The position numbers were made by a program, and so were the translations under genes. A stretch of DNA of 64,000 nucleotides, taken from Alopecurus myosuroides (lineage: Eukaryota; Streptophyta; Magnoliopsida; Poales; Poaceae). The notes under the pieces are model-generated. The model saw nothing but the letters and a program-made list of their open reading frames with translations. It was not told the DNA's origin and searched no databases. Shown here in pieces: positions 10,542 through 19,669 of this stretch. The stretch lies in the NCBI GenBank assembly GCA_028641055.1, contig CM054058.1:83680020-83744019 (forward strand). Direction: 5' to 3'. How positions within the stretch are numbered: the first letter of the stretch is position 1; each line of letters begins with the position of its first letter.

Positions 10542-11070
10542 GAGTAGCCCCCGAGGCTATGTTTGAGTATTTTTAGTCGGGTATAGGCTCAATTTTCCTT
10601 GGTTTCTCGATGATAGTCATCCTATATTAGTCAGTTGTGACTTTTTGTAGTACAGCCCCCGAGTGTTTCGAGGGTTACTACGGCTAGGAGTTACCCTAAA
10701 GTCTGTAACTTTTTGCGGCACAACCCGGGAGTGTTTCGAGGGTGGATGCGGCTAGGATTTACCCCAGAGTTTTCAATCTGTAACTTTTTTGCAGAACAAC
10801 CCCCGAATGTTTCGAGGGTGACTGCGGCTAGGATTTACCCCACAATTTTCAGTCTGTAACTTTTTTGCGGCATAGCTCCCGAGTATTTCGAGGGTGACTA
10901 TGGCTAGGAGTTACCCCACAGTTTTTAGTCTATAACTTTTTGCGGCACAACCCCCGAGCATTTTTAGGGTGACTATGGCTAGGAGTTATCCTTCAGTTTT
11001 CAGTATTTAACTTTTTACGTCACAGTCCCCGTGTGTTTCTAGGGTGACTATGGCTAGGAGTTACCCCGGA
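10542..11070. repeat. PPT-like/hairpin modules as a 75-78 bp tandem array
   Basis: The first module (10544-10590) has GTAGCCCCCGAG and a 38-nt foldback framed by GAGg...gCTC (10553-10590). About six units of 75-78 bp follow from 10644, each with (C)ACAGCCCCCGAG or a variant, 'tgtttcgaggg', 'ggctaggagttacccc' and 'ctgtaacttttt'. Within each, GGGT pairs with ACCC around the ggctagg loop, and two units also pair ACT with AGT inside. The units look like multiplied copies of the PPT-proximal segment. Confidence 0.85.
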
Positions 11071-11129
11071 GTTTTCCTGTCACTTAGCCAGCAAGGAGTC
11101 AATGTGGCAAAGCTGTACGGTACTTTAAC

Positions 11130-11710
11130 CGGACGGAGTCAACATGACGGACGGAGTCGACGCGAAGGAGTCATACGACACAACGGGCAGAGTGAGGGAG
11201 TCGACACAGTTGAGTCATGCGATGCGGCGGACGGAGTCAACGCGGCGGACTCATCCGAAAGGACTCAAAGCGGCGGAGCGAATCAACGTGGCGGATTCAT
11301 CCGAAAGGACTCAACACGGTGAATGGAGTGACGGAGTTGATGCAGTGGAGTGACGCGAAAGGACTCAACGCGGTAGAGGAGTCAACGCGGTGGAGCCATC
11401 AGAAAGGACTCAACGCGGCGGACGGAGTGATAGAGTCGATGTCGTGGATTCATGCGACGCGGAAGACGGAGTGATGGAGTCGACACGGCGGAGTCATGTG
11501 ACGAGGCGGACAGGGTCAACGCGGCGGAGTCATGCGAAAGGACTCAACTCGGGGGACCGAGTCAACACGGCGGAGTCACGCAAAAGGACTCAACGCGTGA
11601 AAGGAGTGATGGAGTCGATGCAATGGAGTCGTGCGACGTAGCGGACATAGTCAACGTGGCGGAGTCATGAGAAAGGACTCAACACAGCAGAAAGAGTCGA
11701 CACGGCGATG
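11130..11710. repeat. GAGTC/GGACTC-rich irregular tandem array
   Basis: Recurring pieces 'gcggcggagtcatgcgaaag' and 'gactcaacgcgg' alternate with 'gacggagtgatggagtcgac'. Unit length wanders between about 30 and 60 bp. Overlapping open frames of 70-92 codons in all three plus frames are a by-product of the repeat lacking stops. The GAGTC core echoes the LTR minisatellite. Confidence 0.8.
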
Positions 11711-12454
11711 TCACGTTTGTCGTGCGTATGCGAAGGGCGATGTCAATGTCGAGCCCCCAGACGCTAGTACGGTGAGTCTACCGTGGCGTAGTAATGTTAC
11801 AGTCGGTGTCGGAGATGTTCAGGTTGACCTTAGCCTTTGTGCTTGCTCTTAACTTTGACGAAATAGGTTTTGAGTCTGGATCTGCGATTGGAATTCACGT
11901 ACTCGTAGAGATCCAAAAACGTGTCGCGGTGCGAGAGCTGTTGACGGAGATCCAACCGTTGGAATTGGCTAAAAAAATACGTGCTGGTGCGGGATTGTAT
12001 TCCGCACGTATTCAATGATGGGATCTTTGGATTGATGTCCTAGTCTAGCTTGATAATTGGTTTTCCAAAGTCACGTAGAGATCTGTCAGATTCTGACAAT
12101 GCTTCAGTGCTCTAATCATCCACGGAGATCTAACCGTCGGAATTCGCCGAATCTTCTTGGAGACGATAGAGAATTTGATTTTGCATATTTTCACCAAAGA
12201 AATCGTCAAGATGAGTCCGATTCGCTGTCGGTGATGTCTGCAATACATATGTTTCTTCTGTCCTGAAGTCTATGCGTGAAAAACGATGTCGATGAAGGTG
12301 ATCTACACTCAAGTATAGAGCGTCGAGCGCCGTGCGCGATGCCGGTGTGCTTGGTGAAGTAGGTGGATCCGAGTCGAATCGAGCCCGCCCAGATCGGTGA
12401 GTCGTAGCTTGGTAAAGATGGAGCTGAACAAGCCACGATTCCAACGCCCAGATT
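11711..12454. other. 5' non-coding leader of the non-autonomous element
   Basis: Sequence between the arrays and the PBS. Short frames are present but none has a recognisable domain. A frame at 12130-12585 crosses the LTR boundary and is not conserved-looking. Probably leader/packaging sequence. Confidence 0.4.
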
Positions 12455-12470
12455 CCCACAAACGGCGCCA
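12455..12470 (-). promoter_or_regulatory. Primer binding site of the non-autonomous element
   Basis: CCCACAAACGGCGCCA on the plus strand is TGGCGCCGTTTGTGGG on the element's strand, one base from the 5' LTR. It differs by one base from the PBS of the complete Tat element (26036-26051). It would pair with a tRNA ending in GGCGCCA. Confidence 0.8.
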
Positions 12471-12471
12471 A

Positions 12472-13342
12472 TGTTGAGGATGTGACCTCAACAATCCCCA
12501 TGGTTAGGGACCCGGAGTTTTGTAAAGGAAGGAGGCGTTGGTGGACTACTAGGGTTGATAGGACTCGAAGGGCAAGATTTACCAAGGTTCAGGACTCTTC
12601 GAAGAAGATAACACCCTACTCATGCTTGTCTGATTGTTATTCTGGCGAGATAAACATATTACACGAGTTGGCGGCGTAGATTGTATCTAGCGCATGCCGA
12701 ATCTAGAGTTTTTTTCTAGTTGTGGTCTGACAATCCTGATCCCTAGTTGTGATTGTGCCCCCTTTTCTCCCCTTCCTCCTTGCTTTATATATGCAGCCAA
12801 GCAGGGTTTACATGAGTCCTAGTAGACTACGAATTGGAGGCCTTGTCTGGTGCTCCAAGGGATTGGCGGTTTGACTTTCCGTACTCCGGCAAGGTAATAG
12901 TTCTTATCCGATGCATCTGGTAAATCGTTGGGTCCCAGGGACCCGACAGTTGACTCGGATGGAACCCGATGGGTGACTCGGGTGACTCTTGACGGTTGAC
13001 TCGAGTGAGTTCCGACAGGTGACTCGAGTGACTCCCCATGGGTGACTCGGATGGCACCTGACAGGTGACTCTCGACAGTTTACTCGAGTGACTTCCGACA
13101 TGTGACTCGAGTGACTCCCGACAGGTGACTCGGGTGGGACCCGACAGGTGACTCGAGTGGTGAGTCAAGTGGCACCCGACAAATGACTCCGGTGAGACCC
13201 GACTAATGACTCAGCTAGCACCCAAAATATGACTAGGTGACACCTGTGATGGAGTTAGACACCTTCCGAAGGACCTGCAGACAGGCCGCACCCGGTAGGC
13301 CAATCGTGGGGGTCTCTCTGGTACCCCCCCCCCCCCACAACA
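12472..13342 (-). repeat. 5' LTR of the non-autonomous Tat-type element
   Basis: 871 bp, TGTTGAGG...ACAACA, the partner of 8552-9420. The TGACTC minisatellite lies at about 12945-13225, and a run of 14 C lies at 13324-13337 near the end. Confidence 0.92.
12784..12791 (-). promoter_or_regulatory. TATA box of the 5' LTR
   Basis: TATATAAA on the minus strand, about 310 bp from the PBS-proximal LTR end. This copy would drive the genomic transcript. Confidence 0.6.
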
Positions 13343-13347
13343 GGGTA

Positions 13348-13610
13348 TCTCTGCTTTAGTTTTGTCGAGACCTCACTCGCATAATAAACTGGTCTCTGAA
13401 CCAAGCCATTTGTCCTTCTTGGCTTCTTTCAACAACTACAACCGCACTGATAGCTCGGTTGTTTGCAGTGATGTATAGTAACATAGGCTCTTTCTTCTGA
13501 GGTGCGGCTAGTACAGGTGCATTAGAGATTTTTTTAGGGCTTCCAGAGCATCATCGGCTTCCTGGCTTTCTTCTCATCTATGGTCCTACAGGGCCTGACG
13601 TTCCAGTTGG
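13348..13610 (-). pseudogene. RT thumb/RNase H junction remnant of element X (second part)
   Basis: This continues the reading interrupted at 8551. The minus strand parallels 21740-22000 of the complete Tat element (the 'EKxPLYLYxAxxxxAxSAV' segment and thumb). Around 13590-13610 the similarity stops. Confidence 0.65.
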
Positions 13611-13692
13611 GGACTGGAAAAGGTTCTTAAGGTTCATTGGTACAAGTTCCACCCCAAAACCGGCGTTCAGTCGGGCGAAGGAGGGACCGTGG
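13611..13692 (-). other. Deletion junction of element X: pol fragment joined to LTR fragment
   Basis: From about 13674 the sequence (GAAGGAGGGACCGTGG, then CTTCCGATG after the later insertion at 26550) aligns with 1013-1033 of the left LTR. The RT core, protease, gag, PBS and part of the LTR are therefore missing from this old element. Confidence 0.55.
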
Positions 13693-14183
13693 TGTCGAAT
13701 CTGCATCTCAACAAGTCCCTTGGGTGAACCCATGGGGTTTCGAATAGGAGAACCTGTAGGCGCTGGTGACGATCATCGGCTAGACAAGGGGCACGATTTA
13801 ACCAGGTTCGGGGCCCTCGTAGAGGTAAAACCCTTAATCCTGCCTTTGTCGATCTGTATTCACGAGTAGATCGGTTACAATGGGGGGTCCCTCAAGTCGA
13901 GAGTATGATCTCGAGCTCAAGGCTTGGTGGTGCGGTATTGCTTGTCCTCTCCTGGCGATTCTCCTGGCCTTATATAGATGGCCAGGTCTCAAATCTCACC
14001 CGGGGAGGACTCGAACCCTAACCCTAAGTCGGTTACAAGTTTCCTATCTTAACCCGCAAGGCTTTGCGGGTGGGCTTCCACTGGGCCTTCTAGAATAGTC
14101 CAAGGCATCTCCTCTTGGGCTTCCGTCCTGGGCCTAAGACCGGGTACCTTTACTCGACAGGTCCAAGGTCCATCCCTTCGTCA
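13693..14183 (-). repeat. 3' LTR of the Tat element
   Basis: 491 bp, equal in length to the other LTR. On the minus strand it carries TATATAAG at 13969-13976. Confidence 0.96.
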
Positions 14184-14205
14184 GTAGCCCCCGAGCGTTT
14201 GCTCG
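14184..14205 (-). promoter_or_regulatory. Polypurine tract of the Tat element with hairpin
   Basis: GTAGCCCCCGAG (14184-14195) directly abuts the 3' LTR, giving CTCGGGGGCTAC on the sense strand. The bases CGAGC-GTTT-GCTCG (14192-14205) form a perfect 5-bp hairpin overlapping its end. Confidence 0.8.
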
Positions 14206-14799
14206 ATTGGGATTTCTCAGTCGGGTAGGCGCTCAGAGTTTTCGTCTTGCTTTCCTTCGGATGATCGTTTTAGTCATTTTTCGGTTGGAGGGCGTATACC
14301 CTTTGTGATGAGTTTTTTACGCCCGAGTATCGAGCGGTGAAGGTGCATGTGTTTTTAGCTATTTTCGCAGAAGGATATGGCTCAGCACCATGGCTCTCCC
14401 GAAAGATCAGGGCCAATTAATTGCATCTAGGGCAAAAACAGTTCTAGCCTACACAGATTCGAGACCTCCGACTCGAACCCGATGAGGTGATCATTGCGAC
14501 TGGGCCGTAGAGGTCTTACCGAGTCGAACTTAACCTATAGGGGTACCCGGCACGTCCGCTAGGATTTTTCTTCGTGTTTTTGACACGGAATATTACCGGA
14601 GGACGCAGCTTGAGTGCGATTCCAGGCCCTCAAGAGAGATCTTTTGGGTCTTACCTTCATATCCAAAAGAATATGGAATCCAGATGTGCCTAATCGGCTG
14701 AACAATCCAGGTCTGTGATGTGTACACATCGTATGATGGAGTGGCAGGATCTGCGCGCCCGCGAATTTTGGGTATGTGATCTCTCGAGTAAGGAAATCA
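14206..14799. other. Non-coding subterminal region of the Tat element
   Basis: No gene. Blocks are shared with the non-autonomous element at 9461-9880. Confidence 0.5.
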
Positions 14800-14960
14800 A
14801 GCTGTTTTGTCCATACGAAAGAGTTTTCGTGTCTGAAATTGTTTGTGCCCATACGAAAGAAAATTTCGTGTCTAGGGTTCTATTTTATGCGAAAGTTCTT
14901 CCGTGTTTTTAATCTTACCCATACGAAGTTTTGTTCGTGTTTGTGGTTTTATCCGAAAGT
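14800..14960. repeat. Cluster of four ACGAAA/TTTCGT mini-hairpins
   Basis: Four short foldbacks in about 150 bp share a 'cNtacgaaNg...cgtgt' frame: ACGAAAGAGTTTTCGT (14816-14831), ACGAAAGAAAATTTCGT (14854-14870), GCGAAAGTTCTTCCGT, and ACGAAGTTTTGTTCGT. They lie upstream of the antisense-gene promoter. The role is unknown. Confidence 0.65.
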
Positions 14961-15256
14961 ATTCAGACTTGGTGACGTTTGTCATGACGTCATAGCGCAC
15001 TCAGTTTGCTCTGAATCCTCCCGATGGGATGTGACGAAGTGAAAACAGGATTTGCTGGCCCACCTTGTCAGTTTTTTGACCGGAAACGAGACGTCGTTTC
15101 CGGTTTTCCCACGAGCTGCGCAGTAAATGCCCACGATCTTCTGTTAAGATCGTGGCACGAAACAGCGTTCACCGCCGTTTCGTTTCGGCTTCACACGTGG
15201 CCGCCGTGATGAGCGCCACGTCGCTCGATGCGCGGCCATGATTAGATGATACCGTT
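14961..15256 (+). promoter_or_regulatory. Upstream region of the Tat antisense gene
   Basis: GC-rich sequence with palindromic patches (GAAACGAGACGTCGTTTC at 15083-15100; ACGATCTTCTGTTAAGATCGT at 15132-15152). I see no coding content. It precedes a TATA box, so it is the likely promoter region of the antisense transcript. Confidence 0.45.
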
Positions 15257-15264
15257 TATAAATA
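15257..15264 (+). promoter_or_regulatory. TATA box of the Tat antisense gene
   Basis: TATAAATA, 114 bp upstream of the first ATG (15378). The older element X has the same motif in the same context at 1888-1895. Confidence 0.65.
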
Positions 15265-15377
15265 CGGCCCTTAGGTGAAAAAGTGAAAACTTCCCGTCAT
15301 TCGCTTCCCAGCTTTCACCTTTCTAGCCTTCGTCTTCCTCGCGCTCCTTCTCTTTCCTCAAGCTTGCACCAGCGCTC

Positions 15378-18355
15378 ATGGCGGGAGGCAAGAAACGCAG
15401 CACCACGGTTTCCTCCTCTCGGGCGCCTGAAGATGCTCGTGCTGCGCCCGCTCCGCGCTCTGGCGACTGACGCTCCGCTAACACCACGCAGAAGAGCATC
15501 AAGGAGATGCAAAGGGAGGGACTGTTGCCTCCCGAAGCCGAGAAGCGGGTTCGCCTCGGCAAGAAAGAAGAGGTACCCAATCCCCACGCGAACGAACGCG
15601 TGATCTTCGCGGATCACGTTTCGCGTGGGCTCTCTCTTCCCCTCCATCCTTTCTTCGTGGCATTGTTGTATGTCTACGGCATACAGCTCTACGACTTGCC
15701 TCCGAACGCGGTGAAGCACATCTCGTGCTTCATCATGCTTTGCGAGTGCTTTCTTGGCATTCGCCCGCACTGGGGCCTTTGGAAGGCCTTGTTCAAGTTG
15801 CAGGCCTTCCGCGAGAGATCGTGGGTGGAGACTGAGCTTGGGGAGACACTACGTACCGGCGGCTTCGGAATCCAGGCGAAGTCGGACACCCTCTACTTCG
15901 ACATGCAACTCCTCGACTCCGCGCAAGGGTGGAGGAAGAAGTGGTTCTATGTCGTCAACGAGAGCGCGGGTGGAGTTAACGAATTCCACCCTGTTCGCTG
16001 TCTTGAAGCGGCGAAAATCTTGGGCGCACAGGCTCTCAGTCGAAGAAAGACGCATCGTCGCCCCGCTACTCACCAAGGTTGCAGCACTCCGCGACCAAAC
16101 CGCAGGGGTTGTGCTGAACGGCCTGCATCTGGCGAGCGCGTTCCTCAAGCGCAGAATCCAGCCCCTTCAGGATAGGCCCTCCACCATGTGGGAGTATTAG
16201 GGTGTCCAAGACCCCAGCCGCGTGAGCCGAGAAGAACTCTCGAATGCCGAATTCGAGAAGAAGATCGCGGCCATCACCAAGTTGAAAGTGGGCGAGGACT
16301 TCCCCGACTGCTTTGTCGCCCCATTCGAAGCTTCGAAACCTCCTCCACCCGAAGTAAGTTTAAATATTCTTTTGTCTTAGTCCTTTCTTTTGTTCGAAAG
16401 TTTGTCGACTGAATTTCTTCTTCCTTTTCTTCTTTTGTTTTCTTCTTGTAGAGTTTAGCGGTGGTCACCTGCTACCCGCCAGTCTCAGGCGAGGAAGCCT
16501 CGAACCTGTTGGCGAGCAACCTGGACGTTCCTGTTGACACCAGCGTTGCCGCCGTCGACTCGAGTTCCGAGAACGATTCTTCGGATGACGTGGACGAATC
16601 GGGTAGCGATCTCCGCCACCGCAAACGCCGCCGAGCGGGAGACGATGAAGCCACCTCCAAGGATAACTCCTTGGGTGGGGGATCTGATAAAGAGACCCTC
16701 ATTGTGACCCCACTAAGTGTGCGCGCTCCTCCCGCTCCCCAGCCGAAGATCCAGACTGCCTGGAACGCGGATATGTTGGACGATGATGACGATGACGAGT
16801 AAGTTTTTCCTTCTTCGCTCTAGTCGAGCGTTTCCTTCTTGTTTATTCTGACGTTATTGTTTTCCTTCACGATAGGGTCCAGTCTATCAGCCCCGGCCGA
16901 TTTGCGTCTTCCCTTCCTCTCAAGAAGAGGAAATATGCTGCTGCTGCAGGTGAAACCCCGACTGCTGGGACCGTCCAGAATTCGCCAAGCCCATCCCCTA
17001 CAGCTGCGGCTACGGATTATAGGCTCCATAGCTTTGCAGTTGGGGCCTCGACTTCGAAAGAAGTGTCGGGTAGCTCAGCTGATCCTCTCTGCATTGCTCA
17101 AGGCCAGGTAAACTTCGTCATTTTTCTTCGCATCTTGTACCTCGTTCGTTTAGGATTTTTATCGGGTGCACGGCAGTGCTCCCGATGGGAGTAGACCCCG
17201 AGGCTGTAGTTAATCGCTTGCGATTGGCTACAGGCTCAAGAACCTAAGCTCTTTTCCTGTCTTCATTTTATCGGGTGCACGGCAGTGATCCCGATGGGAG
17301 TAGCCCCCGAGGCTATATTCGACTGTTTACAGTCGTGTATAGGCTCAATCTTCTCCTCTCTGACATTTTCATCTTCATGTTTTTGCAGTCTCTTCTTGAC
17401 TCCCTTGCAGCCATTGGCCGCCACGTTATTTTGGCTGAGGCAGATTGCGTGACCCTTCGGGCAGATCGCGACCGACTCATCTCGGAAGGCCAGCTTCTCC
17501 AAGGTAAGTTGATCTACTCCTTCTATTTAATCTTTCCGGTCATGAGAATTCCTTTGTGTTTTAAAATTATTGCTGTGTAGCCCAAGCCGAAGTGCTGAAG
17601 GCCGAGAAGATGGATGTTGTCACTCGGGTAAACACCCTGGAGGCTCAGTTCGAAGCTGCTCGAAAGGAACGTGAATCCTCTCGCAAGCAGTCGACTGACT
17701 TTGAGGGAAAACTCGCTGATGCCCAGGACGCCCTGAAGAAATTGGAGGAGGGTGGCACCAAGCAGGACAACGAGCTCATTGACTTCCTTCGCCCTCTGGC
17801 CCAGAATTTCGCAGGTAAGTTGTACTTGTCCTTTGTCGTTTCTCGACTGGCTAGTATGTTGTTTGGAATTAATGTTCTCTTTGCAGATCTTCTTGGCGTT
17901 GCGCTGGAGCTTCCCGGGGTTCAACGGGTGGACGCCTTGACGGATTCTTGCGCTCAGCTTCGAAGGCATGCAAGTGGGATTTATTCCCTCATTGGCAATG
18001 CCACTCAAGTGTTGACGCAACTCCATGGGCGTCTTCTGGTCGACGCTGCGGTTTCGCCCACGTTGGATGGTCTTCTGAAGGTCTTCCTGGAGGGCGATCT
18101 CCTTCAGTCCTACTCGGTCGCTCAGTCAGAGTCCGGGGCGAAGACTGCTATCCAGTTTGCACTGGCGCATGGAGTCGCAGGCTTGGACGAGGCGTACTCG
18201 AACCTCCCCGTCGATGCTACCATGGGCAGAAAGGTAGCGCTTCGTCCTTTCGGCGATTCGGCTGGAGTCCTTGCTCGGTAGTTATCTGACTTGATTGCCC
18301 GTGCTAGTCGCAGGGGACAATCTGCCGCGAGTGGCAGTACTTCTGTAGTTCCTTA
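15378..18355 (+). pseudogene. Tat antisense gene, six exons (putative gypsy-type transposon protein), broken
   Basis: Exons inferred from GT..AG borders and frame continuity: 15378-16353, 16452-16798, 16876-17107, 17389-17503, 17581-17814 and 17887-18281/18355. Exon 1 contains the PF04195-like domain (ERVIFADHVSRGLSLPLHPF, then LPPNAVKHISCFIMLCE, then RRIQPLQDRPSTMWEY). Exon 2 is acidic/basic low complexity with RHRKRRR, a possible nuclear signal, and a D/E tail. Exons 4-5 are coiled coil (QFEAARKERESSRKQSTDFE). Exon 6 is helical. Breaks: TGA at codon 31 (15468-15470), a frameshift near 16010, TAG at 16198-16200, and TAG at 18279-18281 with open frame continuing to 18353-18355. Such genes are known from Tat elements and run convergent to pol. 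Biochemical function is unknown. Confidence 0.8.
17161..17346. repeat. Duplicated PPT-like/hairpin module in intron 3 of the antisense gene
   Basis: Two units start TCGGGTGCACGGCAGTG (17162, 17271). Each has a CCC-GAT-GGG mini-hairpin (extended to CTCCC/GGGAG in unit 1), then GTAG(A/C)CCCCGAG, then a 38-nt foldback. Unit 1 (17200-17237) is GAG-g-CTGTAG-TT-AATCG-CTTG-CGATT-GG-CTACAG-g-CTC. Unit 2 (17309-17346) is GAG-g-CTATA-TT-CGACTG-TTTA-CAGTCG-TG-TATAG-g-CTC. Length and architecture are the same while both inner helices differ in sequence but still pair. Confidence 0.85.
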
Positions 18356-18477
18356 GGATTGACTTTATGTAGTTTGTTCTTCCGATGTAATGAACCTTGG
18401 GATGTATTCCCGTATTCTGTCTTTAAACGAAATGTTCTTTTGATATCTGAGATGTTTCTTGCGATTGATTGTCATGA

Positions 18478-18533
18478 ATTACTCCCGATGGGAGTAGCCC
18501 CCGAGCACCTGTCGAATAGGTGGTTTATTTCTC
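18478..18533. repeat. PPT-like/hairpin module upstream of the second antisense module
   Basis: A CTCCC-GAT-GGGAG mini-hairpin, then GTAGCCCCCGAG (18494-18505), then CACCT (18506-18510) pairing with AGGTG (18518-18522), within GAG...CTC (18503-18533). It is a shorter variant of the intron 3 units. Confidence 0.7.
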
Positions 18534-18581
18534 GAATGGAGTGTCTTGAATTGTTCCTTAACTTTTCTTATCTTCTTCCAG

Positions 18582-19386
18582 GTAACAGGTGCTGTCGCAG
18601 AGTCCTCGAGTGGATCTGCTGCACAAGCAGATCCTCTTGTTGTTGTTGTTGGTACTTTCGCCGGCCTCCGTGACCGTGTCGTGGATAGTGAGCGCAAGCT
18701 AAAATCTTTGCGTGGAGTGGCTGATGTAGCCAAGTCCAAACAGAGACTTGCGGTTGAACGTGAGCAGTTTGTGATGGATCAATTGGCGGCTGTTGCCAAG
18801 GATTTTCTCTGTAAGTACCTCAGCCCCCTATCACTCTGTGTCTTCTTTCTTTCTTTGATTCTCTGTGGCTTTCTTTGCAGTTGTTCATCCTGACGAACGG
18901 TGTGAAAAGCATTGGGTGGAAAACCATATTCTTCATGAAGCCAGCAGTTCTAAGCCACATGCAAACAACTTCTGGTCGGACCGTAGTCGAGGCTTTGTTC
19001 TGGCTACGCTGAAGTATCGAGTAGTCCAGGCGAAGATACTCGTGAATTCTTGCCATGAGGCCTTGATTGCTGTGAATTCTGCTTTCTATCCGTTGGAGAG
19101 GGGTCTAGAAGACTTGAGCCATCTCCTCAGAACTTTCGGTCGGGAAGGTGAAATTCGCGATTGTGTCCACAATCAGATGATTTGCGGGTCCGTAGTAACG
19201 CTTTCCTTCGTCCGATTGTGGTATCCTGAGGTGAATGTCAACTCTGTAGCTATGCTCCCTGATGGTCTAGTCGATATGGCCCCTCATTATAGAGTTGTTC
19301 GGCCTGCAGCAGAGGAGATTATTCCATTGACCTCGGAAGTGGTGGATCGGGTATTAGCCGAGGAAAATGCTCGTCGCCATATGTAA
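18582..19386 (+). pseudogene. Second antisense exon module (duplicated 3' half of the antisense gene)
   Basis: An acceptor at 18580-18581 opens an exon to 18810 (coiled coil: RDRVVDSERKLKSLRGVADV), and an intron 18811-18880 with GTAAGT...TTTGCAG follows. A last exon, 18881-19386, ends ENARRHM-stop. The last exon has the same helical layout as exon 6 of the preceding gene (L...C...L, then a PL...GL..L...F block, then a Q...GA/GS block), so the two 3' halves look paralogous. No ATG starts this module. It may be an alternative 3' end of the first gene or a decayed tandem copy. Confidence 0.6.
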
Positions 19387-19669
19387 TCGTAGGATGTATG
19401 TATCATGTTACTTTGTATAGTTGTCCAAAAACTTTGTAAGGTGTCTACCTTGTTGTAACTTTGTATTTGAAATTTTTCATGTTATGCTATGTTAGGTGCA
19501 GCCCCCGTGTATTTGGGGTGTATACCTGTTATTTAGCGTGTAAAGATAAAGAACTCGAGTAGCTATGGTTGAAAAACCATGTATTTTGTTGAAATGACTG
19601 AGAAGCCATGTGTTTCTTTCGATCTAGAGAATGGCTAATGCAGCCTTATTTTTGCGGGTAAAGATAAAT
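19387..19669. other. Convergent 3' ends of the antisense gene and pol
   Basis: A 3' UTR-like, T-rich stretch. One further PPT-like motif, GCAGCCCCCGTG at about 19498, is followed by a CCCC/GGGG foldback. Confidence 0.45.

Larger units (their letters stand above)
8552..13342 (-). mobile_element. Non-autonomous Tat-type LTR element, complete with TSD GGGTA
   Basis: Two LTRs (8552-9420, 869 bp; 12472-13342, 871 bp) both run TGTTGAGG...ACAACA. They are flanked by GGGTA at 8547-8551 and 13343-13347, so the insertion is precise. The 3051-bp interior has no gag or pol. A PBS abuts the right LTR and a PPT abuts the left LTR, which places the element on the minus strand. PBS, PPT and the region inside the PPT match the autonomous Tat element at 13693-26544 (shared 'gtcttaccgagtc', 'tgggtcttaccttc' and 'caattaat' blocks). 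This is the structure of a large retrotransposon derivative mobilised in trans, as Dasheng is thought to be by RIRE2 in rice. Confidence 0.9.

Noticed and set aside
9993..11710. CRISPR array
   Set aside because: Repeats are directly adjacent minisatellite units without unique spacers, in a plant genome.
11044..11852. Several overlapping frames of 69-92 codons
   Set aside because: They occupy all three plus frames of the GAGTC-rich array, as expected for a repeat without stop codons.
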